DNA of 64,000 nucleotides from JACPDH01 sp041671505. Lineage in GTDB: Bacteria; Acidobacteriota; Thermoanaerobaculia; Gp7-AA8. The number at the start of each line of letters is the position of its first letter. Positions within the stretch are counted from its first letter, which is position 1. Positions 24,675 to 34,114 of this stretch are shown here, one piece after another. Made by a program: the position numbers and the translations under genes. The stretch lies in NCBI GenBank assembly GCA_041671505.1, contig JBAZBK010000014.1, forward strand, positions 1-64,000, written 5' to 3'. The notes under the pieces are model-generated. The model saw only the letters and a program-made list of their open reading frames with translations. It was not told the origin of the DNA and searched no databases.

Positions 24675-27600
24675 ATGAAACGACTCGCCGCGCTCGCAAC
24701 CATGCTCTTTACGACGACGCTCGCCGCTGCAGGAGAGCACACGCTCTACCAGGAGCCGACGATGAGCCGGACGGCGATCGTCTTCGCCTACGCAGGCGAT
24801 CTCTGGAGCGTCGCGCGCGCGGGAGGAACGGCCGTGCGGCTGACGACCAGTCCCGGCGTCGAGCGCACGCCGCGATTCTCGCCCGACGGATCGACGATCG
24901 CGTTCTCGGGCGAGTACGACGGCAACGTCGACGTCTTCGTGATCCCCGCGGCTGGAGGCGTTCCGAAGCGTCTGACCTTCCATCCCGGCGCCGACGCGGT
25001 GGTCGGATGGACGAGCGATGGCACGCGCGTCCTCTTCCACTCGTCGCGCGAGAGCAGCGCCGGTTACGACCGGCTCTTCACCGTCGGCCTCGACGGAGGG
25101 CTCGCCGAGGCGCTTCCGCTTCCGCAGGCCTTCGAAGGCTCGTTCTCTCCCGACGGTACGCGAATCGCGTACCAGCCGATCACGAAGTGGCAGCCCGACT
25201 GGAAGAGGGCGCACGGCGGGCAGAACGGTCGCATCTGGATCGCCCGTCTTTCCGACTCGTCGGTCGAGAAGATGTCGTGGGACGGGTCGAACGACGTTAG
25301 GCCCATCTGGATGGGCGACTCGGTCTACTTCATCTCCGACCGCAACAGCGCGACGGGCGCGCGATCGATCTTCGCCTGGAGCCCGGTGACGAAGCAGATC
25401 AGGCAAGTCATGAAGAATGACGGGCTCGACGTGAAATCGATGTCGGCCGGCCCCGACGCGATCGTGTACGAACAGTTCGGCACGATCTTCGTCCTCGACC
25501 CTGCGACCGCTGTGTCGAAGAAGGTCGACATCCGCGTCGACGGCGACTTCCCCGGCGTGCGCCCGCGCTTCGTGTCGGTCGGCGACTCGCTGCGCTCGCC
25601 GCGCATCTCGCCGACCGGGGCGCGCGCCGTCTTCGCGGCGCGCGGCGAGATCGTCACGGTGCCGGCGGAGAAGGGCGACCCGCGCAACCTAACCAACTCG
25701 CCCGGAGTCATGGAGCGCACTCCCGCCTGGTCTCCCGACGGCAAGTGGCTCGCCTACTTCTCCGACGAGTCGGGCGAGTACGCGCTCCACCTTCGCGACC
25801 AGAAGGGGAGCGGCGAGGTGCGGAAGATCGTCGCGAGCGATCCTCCAAGCTTCTATTTCGATCCGGTCTGGTCGCCCGACAGCAGGAAGATCGCGTATGC
25901 CGACCGGCGGCTGAACCTCTGGTACGTCGACGTCGACAAGCGCACCCCCGTGAAGGTCGACACGAGCGAGGTCGGCTTCACCGAGGCGGCGCTCGAGCCG
26001 GCCTGGTCGCCTGACAGCCAGTGGATTGCCTGGTCGAAGCGCACGCCTAACCTGATGCGCGCCGTCTTCGTCCACTCGATCGCCACCGGAAAGACGCAAC
26101 AACTGACCGACGGCATGAGCGACGTGGCGTTTCCCGTCTTCGACAAGAGCGGGAAGTACCTCTTCGTCGCGGCGAGCACTGACATTGGACGCGGCCTGAG
26201 CTGGGCTGACCTCTCGGGCATCGACAGCGTGTCGACCCGCGCGGTCTACGGCGTCGTGCTGCGCAACGACCTCCCCTCTCCGCTCGCGCCCGAAAGCGAC
26301 GAAGAAAAGGGCGACGAGAAGAAGAAGGGCGACGACAAGGACAAGGCAGAGGAGTCGAAGAAGAAGGGTGGCGACAAGGAGAAGGCGGACGAGAAGAAGC
26401 CTGAGCCGGTTCGCATCGACTTCGACGGCATCGGTCAGAGAATCGTCGCGCTGCCGATCGCCGCGGCGAACGTGCGGAGTATCGCCGTGGGCAAGGAAGG
26501 GATCCTCTTCGTCGCGGTCACTCCGCCCAACCACTTCGGTTCCGACGCCGAGAGCTTCGATCTCCGCCGATTCAATCTCGAGAAGCGGAAGGACGAGTCG
26601 TTCCTCTCCGGCATCAAGAACTTCGACATCTCCGCCAATGGCGAAAAAGTGCTCTTCCGCAAGGGGAAGAAGTGGACGATCGCCTCGACCGACGGGGAGC
26701 CGAAGGGAGACGATGGAACGCTCGCGACCGACGCGGTCGAGGTCCGCGTCGATCCACCGGCCGAGTGGCGCGAGATGTTCCGCGACGCGTGGCTCGCCGA
26801 GCGCGACCACTTCTACGATCCGAATCACCACGGGCTCGACATCGAGGCTGCGAAGAGGCTCTACGCGCCCTACCTCGACGCCGTCGCCCACAGGGCCGAC
26901 CTCACCTATCTGTTCCGCGAGATGCTCAACCAGCTGACGATCGGGCACCTCTTCGTCGGCGGCGGCGACATCCCCGAGGTCGACAAGGTGAAAGGGGGGC
27001 TGCTCGGCTGCGACTTCGCGATCGAGAACGCTCGCTACCGGTTCAAGCGCGTCTTCGACGGTGAAAACTGGGACCCGGAGCTCCGCGCCCCACTGACCGC
27101 GCCCGGCGTAAGCGTGAAGACGGGCGATTATCTGCTCGCCGTGAACGGGCGCGATCTCGCAGCATCGGCCAACGTCTATGCCGCCTTCGAGAATACCGCC
27201 GACAAGCAGGTGACGATCCGCGTCGGACCGACAGCTGACGGCAAGGGCGCGCGCGACGTCACCGTCGTCCCGGTCGACGACGAGGAAGCGCTGCGACATC
27301 GGGCATGGATCGAGGGCAACCGCAGGAAAGTCAACGAGCTGAGCGGCGGAAAGCTCGCCTACATCTACATCCCTAACACCGGGAACGAGGGCTATACGAG
27401 CTTCAATCGCTATTTCTTCTCGCAGACAGACAAGCAGGGGGCGGTCGTCGACGAGCGCAACAATCAGGGAGGGCTCCTCGCCGACTACGTAGTCGACTAC
27501 CTGACGCGACCGCAGCTGAGCGCGATCACGTTCCGTTACGCGACGCGCGACGTTCGCGTTCCCGCGGGTGCGATCTACGGGCCGAAGGCGATGCTGATCA

Positions 27601-27977
27601 ACGGCATGGCGGGAAGCGGCGGCGACGCGATGCCGTGGTACTTCCGGAAGATGAAGGTCGGTCCGCTGATCGGCACGCGCACCTGGGGCGGGCTCGTCGC
27701 GGCGAATCGCGGCCCGACGCTCATGGACGGCGGCTACTACACCGCGCCCGACGCCGCGGTCTACGGCCTCGACGGCAAGTGGGACGTCGAAAACGCCGGC
27801 GTGCCTCCCGACATCGAAGTCGAGCTCGACCCCGCCGCATGGCGCGCGGGACACGACACGCAGCTCGAGCGCGCGGTGCAGTACCTTCTCGACGAGCTGG
27901 TGAAGAACCCGCGCACCGAGCCTGTGAGGCCGCCCTATCCGACGTACGACAGGTGCTGCGGGCTGAACGGGCAGTAG
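24675..27977 (+). CDS. tricorn protease homolog (S41 family)
   Basis: A 1100-residue exported protease. The signal peptide ends near LAAAGEH. Residues ~30-530 form two beta-propeller regions of TolB/WD40-like blades (RFSPDGSTIAFSGEYDG, PAWSPDGKWLAYFSDESG). A Lys/Glu-rich linker lies near 540-577. Then come the tricorn core, a PDZ-like segment (KTGDYLLAVNGRDL) and the S41 catalytic domain. Candidate catalytic residues are His in ERDHFYD (~712), the nucleophile Ser in GMAGSGGDAMPWYF (~979) and Glu in WDVENAGVPPDIEV. Tricorn trims peptides delivered by other proteases. ATG 24675 is chosen because it begins the signal peptide; the frame's upstream part lies in the repeat cluster. A zinc-ribbon gene starts 2 bp after the stop. 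Confidence 0.9.
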   Translation: MKRLAALATMLFTTTLAAAGEHTLYQEPTMSRTAIVFAYAGDLWSVARAGGTAVRLTTSPGVERTPRFSPDGSTIAFSGEYDGNVDVFVIPAAGGVPKRLTFHPGADAVVGWTSDGTRVLFHSSRESSAGYDRLFTVGLDGGLAEALPLPQAFEGSFSPDGTRIAYQPITKWQPDWKRAHGGQNGRIWIARLSDSSVEKMSWDGSNDVRPIWMGDSVYFISDRNSATGARSIFAWSPVTKQIRQVMKNDGLDVKSMSAGPDAIVYEQFGTIFVLDPATAVSKKVDIRVDGDFPGVRPRFVSVGDSLRSPRISPTGARAVFAARGEIVTVPAEKGDPRNLTNSPGVMERTPAWSPDGKWLAYFSDESGEYALHLRDQKGSGEVRKIVASDPPSFYFDPVWSPDSRKIAYADRRLNLWYVDVDKRTPVKVDTSEVGFTEAALEPAWSPDSQWIAWSKRTPNLMRAVFVHSIATGKTQQLTDGMSDVAFPVFDKSGKYLFVAASTDIGRGLSWADLSGIDSVSTRAVYGVVLRNDLPSPLAPESDEEKGDEKKKGDDKDKAEESKKKGGDKEKADEKKPEPVRIDFDGIGQRIVALPIAAANVRSIAVGKEGILFVAVTPPNHFGSDAESFDLRRFNLEKRKDESFLSGIKNFDISANGEKVLFRKGKKWTIASTDGEPKGDDGTLATDAVEVRVDPPAEWREMFRDAWLAERDHFYDPNHHGLDIEAAKRLYAPYLDAVAHRADLTYLFREMLNQLTIGHLFVGGGDIPEVDKVKGGLLGCDFAIENARYRFKRVFDGENWDPELRAPLTAPGVSVKTGDYLLAVNGRDLAASANVYAAFENTADKQVTIRVGPTADGKGARDVTVVPVDDEEALRHRAWIEGNRRKVNELSGGKLAYIYIPNTGNEGYTSFNRYFFSQTDKQGAVVDERNNQGGLLADYVVDYLTRPQLSAITFRYATRDVRVPAGAIYGPKAMLINGMAGSGGDAMPWYFRKMKVGPLIGTRTWGGLVAANRGPTLMDGGYYTAPDAAVYGLDGKWDVENAGVPPDIEVELDPAAWRAGHDTQLERAVQYLLDELVKNPRTEPVRPPYPTYDRCCGLNGQ

Positions 27978-27979
27978 CG

Positions 27980-28453
27980 ATGCCGCAGCCGGCGCGATTC
28001 GTCGACGAGAAACTGACCCTCACCGAATTCCTCGACGAGGTGCTCGTCGTCTGTCCACGCTGCGGAGCGTGCGCACCGGTGAGGCCGGAGCCGGGCGGCG
28101 ATGGGGCGATGTTCGCGCCGCGGCGCCTCGTCTGCGTCTCCTGCGGCCTCACGCGACGGATCAAGGCGAAGACGGTCACCCTCGGCGCTCGCGGAACGCC
28201 GCGCGACCCCTGGTTCGGCGAGCCGCTCTGGCTCCGCGCAAGCTGGGGGCGCAAGACGCTCTGGGCCTACAACGCCCGGCACCTCGCATACCTCGAGGCG
28301 TTCGTTCGCGCCGGGCTGCGCGCGCATTCGCGCACGAACCCGCGCTGCTCCAACTGCAGCCTCATCAGCCGACTGCCGGCCTGGATGAAGGAAGCGGGAA
28401 ATCGCGGGCGGATTCTCGCGATGATCGCGAAACTGCGCGCGACGTTAGGCTGA
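27980..28453 (+). CDS. zinc-ribbon protein of unknown function
   Basis: A 157-residue protein with three Cys pairs: CPRCGAC (near 24-30), CVSC (near 52-55) and RCSNC near 120. The middle contains PLWLRASWGRKTLWAYNARH, a stretch I associate with a conserved uncharacterised bacterial family. The C-terminus is a basic helix ending IAKLRATLG. One or two zinc ribbons are likely; nucleic-acid binding is possible but unproven. It starts 2 bp after the tricorn stop, suggesting co-transcription. Confidence 0.7.
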   Translation: MPQPARFVDEKLTLTEFLDEVLVVCPRCGACAPVRPEPGGDGAMFAPRRLVCVSCGLTRRIKAKTVTLGARGTPRDPWFGEPLWLRASWGRKTLWAYNARHLAYLEAFVRAGLRAHSRTNPRCSNCSLISRLPAWMKEAGNRGRILAMIAKLRATLG

Positions 28454-28459
28454 TGCGCA

Positions 28460-28593
28460 GTAGTGGCCACGGCCTCTGGCCGTGGCGCGGAGGCCGGAGG
28501 CCTCCGCCACGAGGGGCCGCTCGTAGCCACGGCATCGCGATCGTGGCCACGGCCTCCGGCCGTGGCGCGGAGGCCGGAGGCCTCCGCCACTAC
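28460..28593. repeat. GC-rich palindromic element, two units
   Basis: Two near-identical ~50-bp units (28463-28512, 28542-28591) each hold GGCCACGGCCTCTGGCCGTG (the second has C at the variant base) followed by GGAGGCCGGAGGCCTCC. The whole begins GTAGTGGC and ends GCCACTAC, so the ends are inverted. It fills the gap between two convergent genes and could form stacked hairpins that act as a bidirectional terminator. It resembles the element at 50900-51146. Confidence 0.8.
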
Positions 28594-28606
28594 GGACCAC
28601 TCGCGG

Positions 28607-30133
28607 TCAAGTCAGCAGACACGCTCCTGGCACGAGTCCCATCGGCCTTCGCGCCAACCGATCGGCCGCTGCGCCCTCGCCCGCCTCGCGCAGCAGCGCG
28701 ATCTCGAGTGACCTCGCCAGGCGATCCATCCATCCACGCGCCTGCCGCTCCTCGATCGACTCGAACGCGCTCTCCAGCGCGGCGGCTTCTTCGGGAAGCA
28801 CGCGCGCGATCCGCGCGAGCGTGATGCGATGCCCCTCGTCCTTATGCGCGGCGCGCAGAGCGTCGAGCGCGAGGATATTCGTCGTCCCTTCCCAGATCGG
28901 AAGAACCTGGGCATCACGCAGCAGCCGCGGCATCGGCGACTCCTCGATGTAGGCGTTTCCGCCGATGAGCTCCATGCACTCCGAGACGACCGGCACGGCG
29001 AGCTTGCCCGTCACCGCCTTGACGACCGGGGTCAGGAACCGCCGCTCGCGTGCGGCGTTCTCGTCGCCGCGATCCGCCTTTCCCAACAGGTCGACCGTCT
29101 CAAAGGTCAGATGTAGCGCGCCGAGCTGCTCCGCTTCGGCGTCGAGGAGCGTCTCCTGCGCCAGAGCGTGCTCGATCACCCGCTTCCCGAACGCGCGCCT
29201 CCGCTCGATGTAGTAGCGCGCCTCGTGGATCGCGCGACCCATGACCGCCACCGCAGCGACCGAGTTGTAGAGGCGCGAGAGGTTCAGCATCTCGGCGATC
29301 GAGTGAAAGTCGCCGACTTCGACCGCGGGAACCGACGCGAGCGTCACCTCGCCGGTCGGCATCGACCGGACGCCTATCTTGTCCTTGATGCGGTCGATCG
29401 TCAGCCCGGGCGCCTCGCTGCGGAGAACGAGCCAGGTCTTCAGCCCTTTCGTTCCAGCCGGCGCTCCTTCGGGGCGTGCGGTCGCGAGGATCGCGTCGGC
29501 GTCGACGTTCGAGCAGAACCACTTCGTCCCCGTCAGCCACCAGAGCCCGAGCGAGTCCTGTCGCGCGATCGCCTCGTTCGCGCCGACGTCGGAGCCGCCG
29601 ACCTTCTCGGTGAGGAACATCGCACCCGTCCAGAGCGTGCCCGGATCCGTCGACGCCAGCCGGTCGATCGTGGAGGAGAAGCGGTCGCGACCACCGAACA
29701 GGCTGAGGATTCGCGCCACCCCGTCGGTCATGCAGACGGGGCAGTAGAGCCCCATCTCGCCCATGGCGAAAAGGTAGCCTAACGCGAACCCCGTGAGCTG
29801 GAGCGCATCGGGGTGGGCGGCCAGCGCGGCCGGGTCGTACTTCATCCCGACCATCCCCGAGCCGTACGCGATCGACTGCATCTCGCGGTAGGCGGGGTGG
29901 TAGTCGATCCGGTCGACGCGATTGCCGCGCGCGTCGTGCGTCACCAGGCGCGGTGACTCGCGGTCGGCGATCGCGGCGCGCGGCGCGACCTCTCGCACGG
30001 CCGTCTCCCCCATCGCGGCGAGCTGCGGCTCCGCCCACGCGAGGTCGACTGCGCTCAATTTCGCTTCGAGGATCTTCCGGAGTGCGGGAGATGCGTCCCA
30101 GTAGGAAACGTCAGGCGGTTCGGGAATCGGCAT
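28607..30133 (-). CDS. acyl-CoA dehydrogenase, AidB-like
   Basis: A 508-residue flavoprotein, longer than the ~380-residue classical acyl-CoA dehydrogenases. It has the extended N-terminal region typical of the AidB-like branch. Recognisable parts are CPVCMTDGVARIL and AMFLTEKVGGSDVGANE in the FAD-binding region, WWLTGTKWFCSNVDADA in the beta domain, YYIERRRAFGKRVIEH, and the C-terminal LIGGNAYIEESPMPRLLRDA and LPIWEGTTNILALD. It probably oxidises an acyl-CoA, or like AidB may bind DNA; the sequence does not decide. ATG 30133 has GGGGGTGACC upstream. The ATG farther up lies in a heptamer repeat and was rejected. Confidence 0.88.
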   Translation of the reverse strand: MPIPEPPDVSYWDASPALRKILEAKLSAVDLAWAEPQLAAMGETAVREVAPRAAIADRESPRLVTHDARGNRVDRIDYHPAYREMQSIAYGSGMVGMKYDPAALAAHPDALQLTGFALGYLFAMGEMGLYCPVCMTDGVARILSLFGGRDRFSSTIDRLASTDPGTLWTGAMFLTEKVGGSDVGANEAIARQDSLGLWWLTGTKWFCSNVDADAILATARPEGAPAGTKGLKTWLVLRSEAPGLTIDRIKDKIGVRSMPTGEVTLASVPAVEVGDFHSIAEMLNLSRLYNSVAAVAVMGRAIHEARYYIERRRAFGKRVIEHALAQETLLDAEAEQLGALHLTFETVDLLGKADRGDENAARERRFLTPVVKAVTGKLAVPVVSECMELIGGNAYIEESPMPRLLRDAQVLPIWEGTTNILALDALRAAHKDEGHRITLARIARVLPEEAAALESAFESIEERQARGWMDRLARSLEIALLREAGEGAAADRLARRPMGLVPGACLLT

Positions 30134-30163
30134 GAGGTCACCCCCAGCGACAGCGCTGCTGTC

Positions 30164-30290
30164 GAGTGAGAAACGACAAATGACAAATGACAAAGAGTGA
30201 CTGCTCCGGGTCAGCAAAACCAGAAGCCTTGCGCTCCCAGTCTCTCTCCCCTTTCGTCATTTGTCATTCGTCATTTGTCATTCGTCTGCG
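30164..30290. repeat. inverted pair of heptamer arrays (AAATGAC word)
   Basis: The left arm (30164-30200) reads GAGTGAG, AAACGAC, AAATGAC, AAATGAC, AAAGAGT. The right arm (30252-30289) reads TTTCGTC, ATTTGTC, ATTCGTC, ATTTGTC, ATTCGTC. The arms are reverse complements around a core of about 52 bp. The right arm supplies the stop codon and last residues (TNDK) of the minus-strand kinase gene; the left arm lies just upstream of the acyl-CoA dehydrogenase ATG. Confidence 0.85.
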
Positions 30291-33042
30291 TCCGCGCCAG
30301 CAGCGGAATCGGGTCGGTGATCACGATCCGCTCCGCCTGGTCGTTCGCCGAGAGCACCATCGTCTTCCCGTCGGGAGAGAGCGAGAAGCTCTCCGGTGGA
30401 GCGAAGAGATCGAACGGCGTCAAATCGCGCCGTGTGGCGCGCGTGTCGCCGCCCGGCTCGAACTTCTGCATCCGAAGTCCGCACGCCCCGCTCTGTATAC
30501 AGTCGAGAAATGCGAGCGACTTCCCGTCGGCCGACCATCGCGCCCGACCGGGAGAGAAGTTGCCCTGCATCCCTGCTGCCGGCGGATAGACGAGCTCGCT
30601 GACGCGCTGCACTTCCCCGCCGTCGATGCTCACGACGGACAGGAAACGTGTTCCGACCATCGAGGTCGAGTACGCGACCCACTTCCCGTCGGGCGAGACC
30701 TCAGGGAGCTGCGCCGTGCCTTCACTCGAGATGCGGGTGTCACCCTTCCCGTCGGGGTGGATCTTCCAGACGCCGGCACGAGTAGAGTTGTACGAGTTGT
30801 AGACGACCCATTGTCCGTCGGGGGTCATCGTCGGATTCTCCGCGTCGACGCCGTCGCTCGTCAGCTTGCGCGCGCCGGTGCCGTCCGCGTTCGCGATCCA
30901 GATCTCGTAGTTGCCCGAGCGCCGGGAGCTCCAGAGCAGGTATTTCCCGTCAGGGCTCATCGCCGGATCGAAATCGTCCGCAGGATCCTCGGTTAGGCGC
31001 CGCAGCGCGCCATCTTCGGTCGACACGCTCCAGATGTCGAGGTTCCCGCTCATCGTCGTCGAGAAGACGACGAGCTTGCCGTCGCGCGAGTACGCCGGCT
31101 GGCGATCCTGGCTCGCTCCGCGCGTGAGCCAGCGCCCGGTTCCGCCCGCCGCGCCCGGCAACGGCAGCTCGTGCAGATTTTGCCTAACTACGATCTGGTC
31201 GACGATCACCCGCCCGTCATTCGTCACGTCGAGACGGAAGACCGGCTCCTGGGTGTAGAAGAGGTTCAGCGACTCGCCTGTCACGAGATTCTTCAGGAAG
31301 ACGCGACTCCCCATCCCGCTCGGCGCGTACGTCGTCGAGGTCACCTCGGCCATCACGACGCGGTCGTTGTCGATCCAGGCGACGTTCGAGTGAAGCCCGG
31401 CATTCTGGAGCAGCTTCGGCTCGGTCACCTTCCCGTCGAGCCCGACGAGCGACGGCCGCCGGTTCCGGTAGCCGGGCGACGTGTCGGACACCGCGATGCG
31501 CTTTCCGTCGGGTGACCATCGCGGGTGCTGCCCCGCCATGTTCCTCAGCGTGGCGAGGTCGGTGAGCCCCGAACCGTCGGGATTCACGAGAAGCACCTTC
31601 GTGTCGTAGCCGTCCTTGCGCTGGACCTGGCGCAGCACTGCGATGCGCGAGCCGTCGGGCGACCAGGCCGCGTCGACGCCGTCCTCGATGATGCGCCTCG
31701 GTGCGCCGCCTAACGCCGGAACCCTAAAGACGTCGGACTTCCCGCTGCCACCCTGCCGAACGAAGAGAACCGTAGCGCCGTCGGGCGAGAAGCTCGGAGT
31801 CCCGTCGGTGCCTTCGGTGAGCGCCAGCTCGCCGCCCCCTTCGATCTGCCGCAGCCAGATTCGCGCGCGACCGTCCCGCGACGACGCGAACGCGACCATG
31901 CGTCCGTCGGGTGAAGCTGCCGGATGCAGGTCGTGGCCGGAGAACGTGAACGGGCGAAGCACCTGCGCGGGGATGTGGGTCGTGTCCGCACTCCCTCCGC
32001 CTGCACCGCGCTTCGCGATCCAGCCGATCGCGATGCCCGCGAGGAGCGACACGAGCGCGACCACGGCGACGAAACGCCGCGAGGCCCGAGGCCTCTCCGG
32101 CGCAAGGTCGAGCGCCTGCGCCTGCCCCGACATGCTCGAGAGATGGCCGAGCGCGAAGGCGACGTCGTGCATCGCGTGGAAACGCTCGTTGCGGTTCTTC
32201 TCGAGGCAATGCCTGACGATCTGGTCGAGCGCAGGGGAGACGCCCGACGTCGTCGAGCCTCTCGCGCTGGCAAGCTCCGGAGGATCCTCCTTGAGGATCG
32301 CGTTCATCGTCTCCACCTGCGAGTCGCCGCGGAACGCGCGGCGCCCGGTCAGCATCTCGTAGAGGACTGCGCCGAACGAGAAGATGTCGGTGCGGTGGTC
32401 GACAGCCTGTCCACGCACCTGCTCGGGCGACATGTAGCCGACGGTGCCCATCACCGTTCCCGGCGCGGTGTCGCGCTTCTGAGTCGCGGCGTCCTGATGG
32501 TCGCCGCCTTCGATTCCGGTCTGCTTCGCGAGACCGAAGTCGAGAATCTTCACGCGGCCGTCGGTGGTGACGAAGATGTTCTCCGGCTTGAGGTCGCGAT
32601 GGACGACGCCGCGATCGTGCGCGGCGGCGAGCCCGGTAGCGATCTGCACGGCGTACTCGATCGCCTTCCGCTGCGGGATCGGAGAGACGCGCGTCGCATC
32701 GTCCTTCGCCGCGCCGGCGGCCTTCTCGTCGAGAAGGCCGCGGAGCGAATGCCCCTCGAGCAGCTCCATCGCGATGAAGGGCCCGCCCTCGTGCCGCCCC
32801 AGCTCGAAAATCGTCACGAGATTCGGATGATTGAGCGCCCCCGCCGCGCGTGCTTCCGACTCGAAGCGCGTCAGGCGGTCCTCGCTCTCGGCGAACGACG
32901 GCGGCAGGATCTTGATCGCGACGTCACGCCCGATCCGTTCGTCACGCGCGCGATAGACCTCGCCCATGCCTCCGGCGCCGAGCGGCGCAAGGATCTCGTA
33001 GTTGCCGATGCGGGTTCCGGGAGATACGGGCACGAAGACCAT
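30271..33042 (-). CDS. Hanks-type Ser/Thr kinase with TolB-like propeller
   Basis: A 923-residue membrane kinase. The kinase domain (about 15-290) is complete: glycine loop GAGGMGEVY at 22-30, VAIK Lys44, HRDLKPEN at 148-155, DFG at 168-170 and MSPEQVRGQ in the activation region. One transmembrane helix follows near 310-330 (FVAVVALVSLLAGIAIGWIA). The extracytoplasmic part is a set of TolB/WD40-like blades with repeated SPDG motifs, likely a sensor. ATG 33042 lies just before the kinase fold; an in-frame ATG 117 bp upstream is possible. The final residues TNDK come from a heptamer repeat array, so the C-terminus seems altered by it. No partner phosphatase is visible nearby. Confidence 0.88.
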   Translation of the reverse strand: MVFVPVSPGTRIGNYEILAPLGAGGMGEVYRARDERIGRDVAIKILPPSFAESEDRLTRFESEARAAGALNHPNLVTIFELGRHEGGPFIAMELLEGHSLRGLLDEKAAGAAKDDATRVSPIPQRKAIEYAVQIATGLAAAHDRGVVHRDLKPENIFVTTDGRVKILDFGLAKQTGIEGGDHQDAATQKRDTAPGTVMGTVGYMSPEQVRGQAVDHRTDIFSFGAVLYEMLTGRRAFRGDSQVETMNAILKEDPPELASARGSTTSGVSPALDQIVRHCLEKNRNERFHAMHDVAFALGHLSSMSGQAQALDLAPERPRASRRFVAVVALVSLLAGIAIGWIAKRGAGGGSADTTHIPAQVLRPFTFSGHDLHPAASPDGRMVAFASSRDGRARIWLRQIEGGGELALTEGTDGTPSFSPDGATVLFVRQGGSGKSDVFRVPALGGAPRRIIEDGVDAAWSPDGSRIAVLRQVQRKDGYDTKVLLVNPDGSGLTDLATLRNMAGQHPRWSPDGKRIAVSDTSPGYRNRRPSLVGLDGKVTEPKLLQNAGLHSNVAWIDNDRVVMAEVTSTTYAPSGMGSRVFLKNLVTGESLNLFYTQEPVFRLDVTNDGRVIVDQIVVRQNLHELPLPGAAGGTGRWLTRGASQDRQPAYSRDGKLVVFSTTMSGNLDIWSVSTEDGALRRLTEDPADDFDPAMSPDGKYLLWSSRRSGNYEIWIANADGTGARKLTSDGVDAENPTMTPDGQWVVYNSYNSTRAGVWKIHPDGKGDTRISSEGTAQLPEVSPDGKWVAYSTSMVGTRFLSVVSIDGGEVQRVSELVYPPAAGMQGNFSPGRARWSADGKSLAFLDCIQSGACGLRMQKFEPGGDTRATRRDLTPFDLFAPPESFSLSPDGKTMVLSANDQAERIVITDPIPLLARTQTNDK

Positions 33043-33273
33043 AGGATAAACCGAACCGGGCGGCTTGTCGGGCAAATCGGTGACCGTCCCACCCCGCTGC
33101 GTCGAGTCGCGTCCGTCGTCAGCGCTCCAGCGCGGCTCGCGCGACGCATGGGGCCTCACGGCCCGTCACGCGGGCAGCTGCGGGTTGCCCGATCGTCACA
33201 TTTCTGCTTCAGCCGACGATCGGCCCGACGAACACGGATGCCGCCAACCGCGCTGCTCTGCTACGATCCAGCC

Positions 33274-34101
33274 ATGCCCGATCAACCGAACAAGCACGCC
33301 AGCAGTCCGCAGGCGAAAGAGATGGCGGACGAGTCGATGGTGCGGAACCTCGCGGCGCAGGCGGAGGCGATCTGGCCGCAGGAAGCGCCGGTCTTCGCGC
33401 GCCACCCGTTAGGCGCCGGCTCGGTCCTCGACCTCGGTTGCGGAACGGGCGAGATCGCGGCGAGGCTCGCGGAGATGTTCCCCGGTGCGTCGATCGTCGG
33501 CGTCGATCTCGAGGAGCCTCACCTCGACCGCGCGCGCGCAAAGTGCGCGCCGTTCGGCGAGCGGGTCCGCTTCCAGACTGGCGACGCGCTCGCCCTTCCC
33601 TTCGCTGACGACCGCCTCGACCTCGTCGTCTGCCGCCACGTCCTCCAGGCAGTCCCCGACGCGCCGCGCGTTCTCGCCGAGATCAGGCGTGTCCTCCGGC
33701 CCGGCGGGCGCGCGCACCTCATCGCCGAGGACTACGGAATGCTCTGGTGCCACCCGACCGAGCTCGACGCCGACGACTTCTGGCAGAAGATTCCGCCGAC
33801 GTACGCCGGCGCGGTCGGTTGCGACCTGCACGTGGGACGGAAAATGTTCACCCTGCTGCGAACCCTCGCGATGCGCGACATCGCCGTCGACTACATGGTC
33901 ATCGACACGCTTCGTGTTCCGCGCGACACCTTCGCACGCATCTGGGAGGCGTGGCGCGACGGCTACACCGACTCGATCGCCGCGTTAGGCGTCATCCCGC
34001 GCGAGGAAGTCGAGCGGCGCTGGCGCGAGATGATCGACTGCGCCCGCCACCCCAACGGCTACGCCCTCTGGCAGGTCCCGGTCTGGACGGCGATGAAGTA
34101 G
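33274..34101 (+). CDS. class I SAM-dependent methyltransferase
   Basis: A 275-residue protein with a standard Rossmann methyltransferase core: motif I SVLDLGCGTGEIAARLAEMF near residues 50-69, acidic motif II IVGVDLEEPHLDRA, motif III RFQTGDALALPFADDRLD, and VCRHVLQAVPD / EIRRVLRPGGRAHLI. The C-terminal ~100 residues (CHPTELDADDFWQKIPPTYA onward) are particular to a subgroup and probably shape the substrate pocket. The substrate is unknown. It is divergent from the kinase at 30271 and followed by a convergent regulator gene. Confidence 0.85.
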   Translation: MPDQPNKHASSPQAKEMADESMVRNLAAQAEAIWPQEAPVFARHPLGAGSVLDLGCGTGEIAARLAEMFPGASIVGVDLEEPHLDRARAKCAPFGERVRFQTGDALALPFADDRLDLVVCRHVLQAVPDAPRVLAEIRRVLRPGGRAHLIAEDYGMLWCHPTELDADDFWQKIPPTYAGAVGCDLHVGRKMFTLLRTLAMRDIAVDYMVIDTLRVPRDTFARIWEAWRDGYTDSIAALGVIPREEVERRWREMIDCARHPNGYALWQVPVWTAMK

Positions 34102-34114
34102 GAGCGACGCTTCC

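Noticed and set aside
25689..27854. 721-codon frame on the minus strand
   Set aside because: It is antisense to the tricorn homolog, whose catalytic motifs are intact.
28463..28591. GC-rich double palindrome considered as a structured RNA gene
   Set aside because: It lies between convergent gene ends and matches other dispersed palindromes, so a repeat or terminator explains it better.
31924..33273. Plus-strand frame fused to the start of the methyltransferase at 33274
   Set aside because: The first 450 codons are antisense to the kinase; the methyltransferase fold begins only after ATG 33274.
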